A stretch of DNA of 64,000 nucleotides from an uncultured Clostridia bacterium (GTDB lineage Bacteria > Bacillota > Clostridia > TANB77 > CAG-508), in the NCBI GenBank assembly GCA_934130285.1, contig CAKOXT010000003.1, positions 134,893 through 198,892 of the forward strand, in the 5' to 3' direction. Position 1 is the first letter of the stretch, and the number at the start of each line of letters is the position of its first letter. Shown in pieces: positions 36,107-44,580 of this stretch. A program made the position numbers and the translations under genes. Under the pieces are notes generated by a model. The model did no database searches, was not told the DNA's origin, and worked only from the letters and a program-made list of their open reading frames with translations.

Positions 36107-37378
36107 ATGAAAACATTAATTAAAAATGCTACACTACTAGACATGGTCGGTGATGAACCAAATATAAAAAAGACAGACATATTAATAGAAGAAAATAAAA
36201 TTGCTAAAATAGAAGAAAACATAGTAGACGAAGACGCTAAAATTATAGATGCCAAAGAAATGGTTGTAATGCCAGGTCTAGTTAACACACATACACACTT
36301 AGCAATGAGCATCTTCAGAGGTTATAAGGATGATCAAAAATTAATGGATTGGCTAGAAAATGCAATTTTTCCAGTTGAAGACAGATTAAGACCAGAAGAT
36401 ATTTATTGGAATTCTTTTTTGTCATGCATAGAATTAATTAAAACAGGTACAACAACATTCAATGATATGTATTTTAGAATGGATAAAACAGTAGAAGCAG
36501 CAGAAGAGTCAGGACTAAGAGGAGTTATAGCATGGTGTATAACAGACACATCAATAAAGGATAAAATAACAAGAACAAGAGAATACCATGAAAAATATAA
36601 TTATCCAGATAGTAAAATTAAAATATATGTTTCAGCCCATGCACCATATTCATGTAGTCCAGACACTATACAACTATGTGTAGATTTGGCTAAAGAACTA
36701 AATACAGGAATCCACATCCATTTATCTGAAACATTACAAGAAGACAAAATAATTAGAGAAAGATATAACAAAACAGGAACAGAATATTTAAATGATTTAC
36801 ATGTATTTGATGTTCCAGTTGTATTAGCACATGGTATTTATATATCAGATTCTGACTTAGAGATATTAAAACATATTAAAGGTGGTATTTCACATAATCC
36901 AATAAGTAACTGTAAGTTATCATCAGGAATATGTGATGTAACTAAACTTAGAAAAAACGGAATAAACGTTGGAATAGGAACAGACGGAATTGGAAGTACA
37001 ACAACATTAGATATGTTTGAAGAAATGAAAACAGCAGCATATTTACAAAAAATAAATACAATGGAACCAACTTCAATTAAAGCATATGACATACTAAAAA
37101 TGGCTACAATAGAAGGAGCAAGGGTACTAGGATTAGATGATGAAATAGGAACAATAGAAGTAGGAAAGAAGGCTGACCTAATATTCATTAACACAAACAA
37201 AACACACTTATATCCTGAAAATGATGTATGTACGAATTTAGTATATTCAGCAAACGGTGCAGATGTTGATACAGTAATAATTGATGGAAAACTTATAATG
37301 CAAAACAGAAAATTATTAAATATAAATGAAAAACAAGTTAAAAAAAATATTGCAAAAGTAGTTAAAAGGTTGTTATAA
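36107..37378 (+). CDS. mtaD: Amidohydrolase, probable SAH/MTA deaminase
   Basis: Metal-dependent deaminase family acting on S-adenosylhomocysteine, methylthioadenosine or related nucleosides. Motifs: the metal site VMPGLVNTHTHLAMSIFRGY, TGTTTFNDMYFRMDKTVEAA, the HIHLSETLQE motif, LAHGIYISDSD, SHNPISNCKLSSGICDVTKL and VGIGTDGIGSTTTLDMFEEM, whose Asp is a metal ligand. Its 423 residues fit. AAGGAG precedes ATG, 20 bases after ricT. Substrate cannot be read from sequence alone. Confidence 0.85.
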   Translation: MKTLIKNATLLDMVGDEPNIKKTDILIEENKIAKIEENIVDEDAKIIDAKEMVVMPGLVNTHTHLAMSIFRGYKDDQKLMDWLENAIFPVEDRLRPEDIYWNSFLSCIELIKTGTTTFNDMYFRMDKTVEAAEESGLRGVIAWCITDTSIKDKITRTREYHEKYNYPDSKIKIYVSAHAPYSCSPDTIQLCVDLAKELNTGIHIHLSETLQEDKIIRERYNKTGTEYLNDLHVFDVPVVLAHGIYISDSDLEILKHIKGGISHNPISNCKLSSGICDVTKLRKNGINVGIGTDGIGSTTTLDMFEEMKTAAYLQKINTMEPTSIKAYDILKMATIEGARVLGLDDEIGTIEVGKKADLIFINTNKTHLYPENDVCTNLVYSANGADVDTVIIDGKLIMQNRKLLNINEKQVKKNIAKVVKRLL

Positions 37379-37406
37379 TAGGTAGCAAATGAAGGGAGTG
37401 ATATAA

Positions 37407-37577
37407 ATGGCATACAAAATTACAGACAAATGTATAAGTTGTGGTGCATGTGCAGGAGCTTGTCCAATGAGTTGCATCGAACAAGGAAATGAACATTATG
37501 AAATAAATAAAGAAGCTTGTATAGAATGTGGAACATGCGCAGGCGTATGTCCAGTAGGAGCACCAGAAGTTGAATAA
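37407..37577 (+). CDS. 2[4Fe-4S] ferredoxin
   Basis: A 56-residue clostridial-type ferredoxin, an electron carrier of anaerobic metabolism. Two cluster-binding motifs are complete: CISCGACAGACP and CIECGTCAGVCP. AGGGAG lies before ATG. It is last in the operon before a clear terminator. The gene was found by reading the sequence in the gap after the amidohydrolase. Confidence 0.95.
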   Translation: MAYKITDKCISCGACAGACPMSCIEQGNEHYEINKEACIECGTCAGVCPVGAPEVE

Positions 37578-37583
37578 AAAAAC

Positions 37584-37610
37584 AAAACGGCTAAAAGCCG
37601 TTATTTTTTT
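37584..37610 (+). terminator. Terminator after ferredoxin
   Basis: AACGGCT-AAA-AGCCGTT followed by ATTTTTTT. Confidence 0.9.
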
Positions 37611-37632
37611 GCCATTAATGGAGTTTACATAA

Positions 37633-37661
37633 TTGCAAAAAGCCGAAGAATATGCTATAAT
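37633..37661 (+). promoter_or_regulatory. Promoter of the 780-residue unknown gene
   Basis: TTGCAA at 37633-37638, 17-base spacer, TATAAT at 37656-37661, 34 bases before the chosen ATG. The TTG of this -35 box also opens a longer frame, which is therefore not a real start. Confidence 0.75.
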
Positions 37662-37695
37662 ACAAGATAGTGATAAAAAAAGAGAGGTAGTATAT

Positions 37696-40038
37696 ATGGA
37701 TAAAAGTCTAAAAGGACTAAATATCGAAGAAATTATTCAAGAAATAGGCTTATACATGCCAATATTAGATACAATAGCATGTTTTAAAAATGATAAGACA
37801 GCAGAGGAATTTTATGAAATAGCAGATAAAATGGGAACAAGAGAAATTATTCAATATATGAAAAATCATGAAAAAGAATTTGATGTTAAAAAATTTATAT
37901 TTTTAAATTATTTGTATATTAGTGGAGAAAAGAAAATTCCAGCTACAGTAAAAGCGTATCAAGTTCCAGAAAGAGATAGAAAATTGCGTCAAATGTCTGA
38001 GTATTTAGTGCAAAATCCGACAGTGTTAGTAGACACAAATTATGATACTTTTATAGGAAAAGCATATGATACGAGAGAATATACAAATATTTCACAAAGG
38101 AAAAAACATCAAGATGAAATAAAAAATAGTTTAGATAAATTAAATAAAATGAAAGATATGCCAGAGTTTGATTATTTTTTATTAGTGCAAATATTAAATG
38201 ATATAGAACGATTTTATTGTAAAAATCCTGAAATTGGTAACATGATGAGACAAAATATCATTATAAAAACCCATTCAAAGGATGAAGGAATAACAAGAGA
38301 AAAATTAATTCGTTACATAGAAAATGGAGCATATGAAGAAGATAAAAGTTTCTATGAATTTTTACCAGCCTTCAGAGAAGAATTAACAGAAAATGCAGAA
38401 TACATAGATTGGGACAAATTCTTATTAGTTTCAGCATTCAGAGCAAAAGACACATTGGAAAGAGCAAAACATAGCGACATGGATGAAATGAATCATAAAG
38501 CATTAGTCTTAATAATGCAAAAAGCACATGAATTAATAGCAGATAAAAGAGCAAGAATTAGTGGAGAAATGGAGCTAATTGGCGGAGAAGAAAAAGGCAT
38601 AAGATATACATATGCAGACTTAGAAAAAGACATTGAAGAAAAAATAATAGATGGTAAATATTATGGTAAAAGTGAATTAGCTGAAATAAGAAGAAAAATA
38701 GAGGCCGGCGAAATAACAATTGGAGAAGTATATAGTAAAAAAATATTAAATTTATTACATATAAAAGAAAATGAAAAATCAACCTACATAGAATTAAATC
38801 AGCAAAATGCAGTAGATTTATACAGAAATGGATTAATTACTAGAGAGAAACTTAAATTATGTTTAGGAAAATTAGAAATTAAAGACGAAATAATTAATCA
38901 ATTAATGGATAAAGAAATGAGCCCAGAAAAGATACCAGCATTCACAACAAGAGAAATACTTGAATTATATCAATTGGGAAATATTTCATTAGATAGCTTA
39001 GTAAAAATAGAAGGAATCGATGAAATTATAACAGAAAGAAAACTAATTGAACAATATAAATCTTTGAAAAATGCAACACCAGAAGAAAAAATGAAAATAG
39101 AAAGATTCTTTAGTGCTTTTAGAGAATTAAAAATAAAAGGAAAAACACCAGAAGAAAAAAATGAGATTGGAAACAATATAATTTTTGAACTTGGTGAAGA
39201 CATGGAAGAACAAGATTTCATAAATTTGTATGAAAGAAATATTATTCCATTAGAAACAATAAAAGAATGGAATGGAGAACAATTCATAAGAGAAATGTTT
39301 TCTAAAGGTACTTTAAAACCAACGGACAGTAAACAAGAAATAAAAGACGGAATAATTGGAATAGAACAAATAAAAATAGACTTACTAAAAAAAGGATTGA
39401 CGGACGAAGAAAAAATGACTTTAATAATGAGCACATTTGATGGAGAAGACGAGCAAGATATAAGAGAAGAGTTATTTCAATTACTAGCTATAGAAGATGA
39501 AAAAAGTATAGAATCCACACCAGTTTCAAGAGAAAAAAGAAAAAATAAAAGAGAAATATCAGAACCAGGAGTTGACAAAAAAGAATATATAATGGACCCA
39601 TGTTACAAAATGCAATTATTAAGAATTCTAGATAAGGATTATAGCAGTAGAATGACAAGAGATGGACATTTAGTTCTAAAATTACCAAATATTAATAAAG
39701 TAATAGTAGAAAAAATGTTTAAAAGAGATAGAGCAGGAAAAGTAATAATTGCAAATAATGCGGCAAGCTATATAATGGATACAGACCTATTTGAAGGCTC
39801 TGGTATTATAACAGATGAACAAAAAATAAATAGAACAGCTCTATATCAATTAGCAAAAGATGACAAGGCTAAAAGAATATATCATACACAAAACTGGGGT
39901 AGAGTTGTAACTGAGACAGTTGAACAAGAAACATTAAAAAGATATCCAAGTAGACCAGTATTTACAGCAGAAGATAAGAAAAAACAAGACGAGATAATAG
40001 AAAGAATACAAAGAACAAGAACATTAAAAGATTTTTAG
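37696..40038 (+). CDS. Large helical protein of unknown function with LYxxGxI repeats (780 aa)
   Basis: ATG at 37696 has GAGAGG upstream and follows the promoter directly. The protein is soluble, charged and predicted mostly helical. A helix-turn unit recurs: AVDLYRNGLITREKLKL (about 372), ILELYQLGNISLDSLVKI (about 421) and FINLYERNIIPLETIKEW (about 508), as in alpha-solenoid or SHOCT-like repeats. A distinct basic C-terminal domain (about 635-780) begins DPCYKMQLLRILDKDYSSRM and includes KMFKRDRAGKVIIANNAASY and HTQNWGRVVTETVEQETLKR, possibly nucleic-acid binding. I do not recognise a family. It is monocistronic between a ferredoxin terminator and the rpsU promoter. Confidence 0.75.
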   Translation: MDKSLKGLNIEEIIQEIGLYMPILDTIACFKNDKTAEEFYEIADKMGTREIIQYMKNHEKEFDVKKFIFLNYLYISGEKKIPATVKAYQVPERDRKLRQMSEYLVQNPTVLVDTNYDTFIGKAYDTREYTNISQRKKHQDEIKNSLDKLNKMKDMPEFDYFLLVQILNDIERFYCKNPEIGNMMRQNIIIKTHSKDEGITREKLIRYIENGAYEEDKSFYEFLPAFREELTENAEYIDWDKFLLVSAFRAKDTLERAKHSDMDEMNHKALVLIMQKAHELIADKRARISGEMELIGGEEKGIRYTYADLEKDIEEKIIDGKYYGKSELAEIRRKIEAGEITIGEVYSKKILNLLHIKENEKSTYIELNQQNAVDLYRNGLITREKLKLCLGKLEIKDEIINQLMDKEMSPEKIPAFTTREILELYQLGNISLDSLVKIEGIDEIITERKLIEQYKSLKNATPEEKMKIERFFSAFRELKIKGKTPEEKNEIGNNIIFELGEDMEEQDFINLYERNIIPLETIKEWNGEQFIREMFSKGTLKPTDSKQEIKDGIIGIEQIKIDLLKKGLTDEEKMTLIMSTFDGEDEQDIREELFQLLAIEDEKSIESTPVSREKRKNKREISEPGVDKKEYIMDPCYKMQLLRILDKDYSSRMTRDGHLVLKLPNINKVIVEKMFKRDRAGKVIIANNAASYIMDTDLFEGSGIITDEQKINRTALYQLAKDDKAKRIYHTQNWGRVVTETVEQETLKRYPSRPVFTAEDKKKQDEIIERIQRTRTLKDF

Positions 40039-40049
40039 ACAAAATTATA

Positions 40050-40079
40050 TTGACAATTTTATACACATTAAGGTATAAT
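40050..40079 (+). promoter_or_regulatory. Promoter of rpsU
   Basis: Perfect TTGACA at 40050-40055, 18-base spacer, perfect TATAAT at 40074-40079. Confidence 0.8.
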
Positions 40080-40085
40080 ATTTAA

Positions 40086-40160
40086 CATCGGAGATACATA
40101 GAGCCGGTAAGATAAGAAAAAAGTAATCCCACAAGATGGTGTTAAGCTTCGGAAGGAGGG
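40086..40160 (+). promoter_or_regulatory. Long rpsU leader with hairpin near the ribosome binding site
   Basis: The roughly 80-base leader includes CCACAAGATGGTG and a CTTCGGAAG hairpin whose 3' side overlaps the GGAAGGAGG site. This could tune S21 synthesis. It is more GC-rich than the surrounding spacer. No known leader family is assigned. Confidence 0.35.
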
Positions 40161-40167
40161 AGATAAA

Positions 40168-40338
40168 ATGTCAGAGATTAAAGTTAATAATGGTAATATA
40201 GAAGATGCTCTAAAAAGATTTAAAAGACAATGTGCTAGAAACGGAGTATTACAAGAAGTTAGAAAAAGAGAGCATTACGAAAAACCAAGCGTAAAGAGAA
40301 AGAAAAAATCAGAGGCTGCAAGAAAAAGAAAATTCTAA
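40168..40338 (+). CDS. rpsU: 30S ribosomal protein S21
   Basis: A 56-residue basic protein: IEDALKRFKRQCARNGVLQE, VRKREHYEKPSVKRKKKSEA and an ARKRKF end. Length and sequence are typical of Firmicutes S21. GGAAGGAGG lies about ten bases before ATG. yqeY follows about 130 bases later, a common Firmicutes arrangement, although a terminator separates them here. It was found by reading the spacer directly. Confidence 0.96.
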   Translation: MSEIKVNNGNIEDALKRFKRQCARNGVLQEVRKREHYEKPSVKRKKKSEAARKRKF

Positions 40339-40345
40339 AAATATC

Positions 40346-40374
40346 AAGAACACGTATAACGCGTGTTCTTTTTA
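40346..40374 (+). terminator. Terminator of rpsU
   Basis: AAGAACACG / CGTGTTCTT stem with a short loop, followed by TTTT. Confidence 0.8.
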
Positions 40375-40467
40375 TATGCTAAAAAATCATAGCGTAAACA
40401 AAACAGAATATGATTGAGAATATATGAAAAATGTGATAATATCATCACATAAAAAGGAGGAATAATA

Positions 40468-40905
40468 ATGAAAAAGAAATTATTAGAAGATTTAAAAGAA
40501 GCAATGAAAGAAAAAAATGAAATAAAGAAAAATGCAATACAAATGGTAAGAGCAGGAATATTGCAAATAGAAAAAGACAAAGGAATAGAACTAACAGATG
40601 AACAAATTATAGAACTTATATCAAAAGAAGTTAAAAAGAGAAAAGATTCAATAGCAGATTATGAAAAAGGTGGAAGAGAAGATTTAGTAAATCAAATTAA
40701 TGAAGAAATCAGTTATCTAGAAAAATACCTTCCAAAACAACTAACAGAAGAAGAAATAACAGTTATAGTAAAACAAATAATTGCTGAACTTGGAGCGACA
40801 ACAATGAAAGACATGGGAAAAGTAATGAAGGCAGCAAAAGAAAAAATGGGCGTAACAGCAGATGGAAAAACAATAAATAAAGTTGTAAAAGAAAATTTAG
40901 CATAA
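40468..40905 (+). CDS. yqeY: GatB/YqeY domain protein
   Basis: A 145-residue protein related to the tRNA-binding tail domain of GatB amidotransferase. MKKKLLEDLKEAMKEKNEIK, KEVKKRKDSIADYEKGGRED and YLEKYLPKQLTEEEI are typical, as is the C-terminal MGKVMKAAKEKMGVTADGKT. AAAGGAGG precedes ATG. Its function is not firmly known; it is widely linked to rpsU in Firmicutes. Confidence 0.94.
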   Translation: MKKKLLEDLKEAMKEKNEIKKNAIQMVRAGILQIEKDKGIELTDEQIIELISKEVKKRKDSIADYEKGGREDLVNQINEEISYLEKYLPKQLTEEEITVIVKQIIAELGATTMKDMGKVMKAAKEKMGVTADGKTINKVVKENLA

Positions 40906-40959
40906 GAATAAAAAAGTAAAAAATACAAATAATAAAAACAAAAATTAAGGAGAAAATGA

Positions 40960-42261
40960 GTGAGATATACCAAAAGAGAAATTAAAGAAGGCATAAAAGT
41001 TCATTTAATAAAAAATGATAATTTCAAAACAGATTTTACAGTTGTATTTTTAACACTACCACTAGAAAAAGAAAACATAACAAAAAATGCTTTAATTCCA
41101 GCAATCTTAAGAAGTGGAAGTCACAAATATGAAACATATCAAAAAATATCTGAAGAATTAGAGATGTTGTATGGAGCAAGTTTTGATTGTGGTATAGACA
41201 AGACGGGAGATAATTTAGTTTTAAAGTTTTACATTGAGAGCATAAATGATAATTATTTACCTCAAATAAATAACAATCTTGAAAAAGTATTGGAAATATT
41301 ATTAGATATAATATTTGATCCCAAAGTAACAAATGATGAATTTGAGGCAGAATATATTGAAATAGAAAAAAGAAATCTAGAAATGATTATCAAAGCTCAA
41401 AAAGACGATAAAGATCAGTATGCATACGATAGATGTATAAACATAATGTACAATAATAGTGGATATGGTCTAAGCAAATATGGTAATTTAGAGGATTTGC
41501 AAGCAATAAATTCACATAATTTATATGAACAATACAAACAATTAATAGACAATGCGAAAATAGACATAATTATAAGTGGAGATTATGAAGAAGAAAAAAT
41601 ACTAAATTATGTTGAAACAAATGAATTAATTAAAAAACTAAATCCTAGAAAAGAAAAAATAAATATTAATAAATATTCAACAGAAATAAAAGATAAAAAA
41701 GATAAAGCAAATGAAATAAATGAAGAATTAGACATAGTGCAAGGAAAATTAGTAATAGGATTAGACATATTGCCAAATGAATTAGGAGATTTTAGATTTA
41801 TTTCAATATTATATAATGCAATTTTTGGAAACGGAGTAAGTTCAAAATTATTTCAAATAGTAAGAGAAAAAGAAAGTTTAGCATATACTGCTAAGTCAGA
41901 ATATATAGCTCAGAAAAATAATATTTTTATACGCTGTGGTATAGAATGTCAAAATTATGAAAAGGCAACAGAATTAATAAAGAAATTGTTAGAAGACATG
42001 AAGAATGGAGAATTTTCAGAAGAAGATATCACAAAAGCCAAAGATTATATATTAGCAGGAGTAGATGCAATAAACGAAGAACAGGATTCACAAATTTTAT
42101 TTTTATTTGGACAAGAACTAACAAAGATGCCATTAACAATTGAAGAACACAAAAACAACATTCAAAAAGTTACTAAAGAACAAATAGTTGAATTTGCAAA
42201 TAAGATTCAATTAAATACTATATACTTTTTGAAGAACGGAGGAAACAATGCAGATAATTGA
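40960..42261 (+). CDS. M16-family peptidase-like protein, inactive partner (YmfF-like)
   Basis: A 433-residue member of the insulinase/processing-peptidase fold. It lacks the zinc motif HxxEH where it should be (PAILRSGSHKYETYQKISEE), so it is probably the non-catalytic half. The second half keeps the fold (FGNGVSSKLFQIVREKESLA). The start is GTG with AAGGAG upstream. It overlaps the next gene, an active-motif homologue, by 14 bases; the pair matches the YmfF/YmfH arrangement of Bacillus and suggests a two-chain chamber protease or peptide-processing enzyme. Confidence 0.88.
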   Translation: MRYTKREIKEGIKVHLIKNDNFKTDFTVVFLTLPLEKENITKNALIPAILRSGSHKYETYQKISEELEMLYGASFDCGIDKTGDNLVLKFYIESINDNYLPQINNNLEKVLEILLDIIFDPKVTNDEFEAEYIEIEKRNLEMIIKAQKDDKDQYAYDRCINIMYNNSGYGLSKYGNLEDLQAINSHNLYEQYKQLIDNAKIDIIISGDYEEEKILNYVETNELIKKLNPRKEKININKYSTEIKDKKDKANEINEELDIVQGKLVIGLDILPNELGDFRFISILYNAIFGNGVSSKLFQIVREKESLAYTAKSEYIAQKNNIFIRCGIECQNYEKATELIKKLLEDMKNGEFSEEDITKAKDYILAGVDAINEEQDSQILFLFGQELTKMPLTIEEHKNNIQKVTKEQIVEFANKIQLNTIYFLKNGGNNADN

Positions 42262-43528
42262 AAATAAACTGATAAAAGAAAAAGTATATGTAGAGAAACT
42301 AGAATCTGGATTAACAATTATGTGCATTCCAAAAAATAATACAAGAAAAAAATATGCAATATTTTCAGTAGGATATGGTTCAAATGATAATGAATTTATA
42401 ATTAAGGATACAAATGAAAAAATAAAAGTTCCAGATGGCGTAGCACATTTTCTAGAACACAAATTATTTGAACAAGAAGATGGAACAAACAGTTTAAATA
42501 CTTTATCAGCATTAGGAATTGATGCTAATGCATACACTACAAATGATCATACAGCATTTTTATTTGAATGTACAAACAATTATGAACAAGCATTAGATGA
42601 ATTATTAAAATATGTACAAAATCCATATTTTACAGATGAAAATGTAGAAAAGGAAAAAGGAATAATTGCACAAGAGATAAATATGTATGATGATGAACCA
42701 GAATGGAAAGTATATATAAATTGTATGAAAGCAATGTACAAGAAAAATCCTATAAGAATAGATGTAGCAGGAAGTGTTGAAAGCATTCAAAAAATAGACA
42801 AGGATATCTTATATACTTGCTATAATAATTTTTATGTGCCTGAAAATATGGTATTAGTAATGACCGGAAACTTCAATCCAGAAGAAATGATTGAAAAAGT
42901 AAAATCAAAAATTACTATAAAAAATAGAAAACATATAGAAAAAGTTGAATATGTAGAAGATGAAAATGTAAATCAGAAAAAAATATCAGAAGCAATGGAT
43001 GTTTCTCTACCAATATTTGCTTTTGGCTATAAAATAAAACCAACAAACAAAGATAAAGTAAAAAGAAATTTAAGCATTGAAATCCTTTTAGAAATATTAT
43101 TTGGAACAAGTTCAGAATTATACAAAGAATTATATGAAAAAGGGTTAATTTATGATTTATTATCAGCATCATATGAATCAGCTAAAGATTATGCACATGC
43201 TATAATTCAAGGAAAAACACTAGATGTCGAAAATGTTAAACAAATAATAGAAGAAAAAATTGAAAAATATAAAAAAGATGGAATACAAGATAAAGAATTT
43301 GAAAGAGCAAAAAGAAAAATATATGGATTATATGTAAGAGAATTTAATGAAGTATCTGCAACATCAATAATGTTCGTAACAAATTATTTTAAAAACATTA
43401 ATCCATTTGAATATATAGAAAGTTATAAAACAATTTCAAAAGAATATCTAGAAGAGTTATTAAAAGAAATTTTTGTAACAGAGAAAATGGTGGAATCTTG
43501 TATCACGCCAAAAGAAACTGGCGAATAA
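42248..43528 (+). CDS. M16-family zinc metallopeptidase (YmfH-like)
   Basis: The catalytic partner: the inverted zinc motif HFLEH lies in VPDGVAHFLEHKLFEQEDGT, with the distal Glu in EKGIIAQEINMYDDEPEWKV. The C-terminal half has FGTSSELYKELYEKGLIYDL, including the substrate-contacting Tyr. CGGAGGA precedes ATG, inside the end of the previous gene. Related pairs process peptide precursors or degrade signal-like peptides; the substrate here is unknown. Confidence 0.9.
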   Translation: MQIIENKLIKEKVYVEKLESGLTIMCIPKNNTRKKYAIFSVGYGSNDNEFIIKDTNEKIKVPDGVAHFLEHKLFEQEDGTNSLNTLSALGIDANAYTTNDHTAFLFECTNNYEQALDELLKYVQNPYFTDENVEKEKGIIAQEINMYDDEPEWKVYINCMKAMYKKNPIRIDVAGSVESIQKIDKDILYTCYNNFYVPENMVLVMTGNFNPEEMIEKVKSKITIKNRKHIEKVEYVEDENVNQKKISEAMDVSLPIFAFGYKIKPTNKDKVKRNLSIEILLEILFGTSSELYKELYEKGLIYDLLSASYESAKDYAHAIIQGKTLDVENVKQIIEEKIEKYKKDGIQDKEFERAKRKIYGLYVREFNEVSATSIMFVTNYFKNINPFEYIESYKTISKEYLEELLKEIFVTEKMVESCITPKETGE

Positions 43529-43594
43529 TGAAACAAGCAATAGATATTCTGCACAAAATGTCGTACGAAAATCTAATCAAATGCCGAAAATAAG

Positions 43595-43623
43595 TTGACT
43601 ATGATGTAAAAATATGGTATTTT
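43595..43623 (+). promoter_or_regulatory. Promoter of the Spo0E-like gene
   Basis: TTGACT at 43595-43600, 17 bases, TATTTT at 43618-43623. TGTCGTA about 35 bases upstream is one mismatch from the Spo0A box TGTCGAA, which is suggestive only. Confidence 0.55.
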
Positions 43624-43670
43624 TAGAACAAATAAAGCAATACTTTTGTAGAATAAAAGGAGTGATTGTC

Positions 43671-43808
43671 TTGATAGATGAAAAAATTTGTAAATTAAGA
43701 GAAGAATTAAATAAAAGCATACAAAACGGCGAAGACTATGAAAAAATATACATGATAAGTGTCAGATTAGATGATTTAATAGCAGAATATTATAAAGATA
43801 CAGAATAG
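43671..43808 (+). CDS. Spo0E-like aspartyl-phosphate phosphatase (45 aa)
   Basis: A short two-helix protein with the family signature VRLDDLIAEYYK; the SxxxD core is seen in ISVRLDD. Spo0E-like proteins remove phosphate from Spo0A and delay sporulation. TTG at 43671 was chosen because AAAGGAG lies eight bases before it; the longer frame from 43614 includes the promoter -10 region. At 45 residues the length is typical. It sits alone between a promoter and terminator. It implies a Spo0A phosphorelay, or its remnant, in the host. Confidence 0.8.
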   Translation: MIDEKICKLREELNKSIQNGEDYEKIYMISVRLDDLIAEYYKDTE

Positions 43809-43815
43809 ATGGAAT

Positions 43816-43852
43816 AAAAAAGGAATATGCTAAAAAAGTATATTCCTTTTCT
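43816..43852 (+). terminator. Terminator of the Spo0E-like gene
   Basis: AAAAAGGAATAT / ATATTCCTTTT-type stem with a ten-base loop, T-rich 3' arm. Confidence 0.75.
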
Positions 43853-43890
43853 AATAAAAATCTGATATACTACATGCATAGGAGGAAAAT

Positions 43891-44529
43891 ATGTTCGAAT
43901 TAGACGGAGTAAGTGTATTAAAACACAATAGTATAAAAATAAAAAAAGATAAAGTTATATATATAGATCCATTCCAAATAGATATTCCAGCTCATGATGC
44001 TGATTTAATTCTTTGTACTCATTCACATTATGATCATTTTTCACCAGATGATATAAAAGCTGTTTCAAAAGAAACAACTGTAATAATTACAACAACAGAC
44101 TGTGCATCAGATATTAGTAAAACAGGCATATGTGAAGAAAATACATACTATGTTAAGCCATATGATGAGTTTGATTATCAAGGAATAAACATTAAAGCAA
44201 TACCGGCATATAATAAATATAAAGAATTTCATCCAAAAGAGAGAGAATGGGTAGGATATATAATAACAATAGATGGAACTAAATATTATGTAGCAGGAGA
44301 TACAGATAAAACAAAAGAAGCATGCTCAGTAGAATGCGATGTTGCATTTTTACCAGTAGGTGGGACATATACAATGAACTATATAGAAGCGGCAGCATTA
44401 GCAGAAAAAATAGATCCTAAATATGCAATTCCAACTCATTATGGATTAATAGTAGGAGAACCAGAAGATGGTCAATTATTTAAAGAACTTCTTGATGGTT
44501 CAGGAATAAAATGTGAAGTATATTATTAA
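43891..44529 (+). CDS. Metallo-beta-lactamase-fold hydrolase (UlaG/UPF0173-like)
   Basis: A 212-residue single-domain protein. The di-metal motif THSHYDHF is complete, and GDTDKTKEA (bridging Asp) and the distal IPTHYG histidine are in place. The N-terminal IYIDPFQ and the overall size are like UlaG/UPF0173 members, which include lactonases and nucleotide-like phosphodiesterases. There is no signal peptide, so it acts in the cytosol. AGGAGG precedes ATG. The substrate is not deducible. Confidence 0.85.
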   Translation: MFELDGVSVLKHNSIKIKKDKVIYIDPFQIDIPAHDADLILCTHSHYDHFSPDDIKAVSKETTVIITTTDCASDISKTGICEENTYYVKPYDEFDYQGINIKAIPAYNKYKEFHPKEREWVGYIITIDGTKYYVAGDTDKTKEACSVECDVAFLPVGGTYTMNYIEAAALAEKIDPKYAIPTHYGLIVGEPEDGQLFKELLDGSGIKCEVYY

Positions 44530-44544
44530 TAGTAACAAAAAAAT

Positions 44545-44580
44545 TCATCTCTAATAAAATATATTAGAGGTGATTTTTTT
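44545..44580 (+). promoter_or_regulatory. Terminator-like hairpin that masks the next gene's ribosome binding site
   Basis: TCATCTCTAATA / TATTAGAGGTGA pairs over 12 bp (one G-U) with an AAATA loop, then T7. The 3' arm contains AGAGGTGA, the ribosome binding site of the gene starting at TTG 44579. The structure can therefore end the upstream transcript and also limit translation of the downstream gene. Confidence 0.7.

Noticed and set aside
37633..37695. TTG start extending the 780-aa unknown protein by 21 residues
   Set aside because: That TTG is part of a -35 box (TTGCAA-N17-TATAAT); the ATG at 37696 has its own ribosome binding site.
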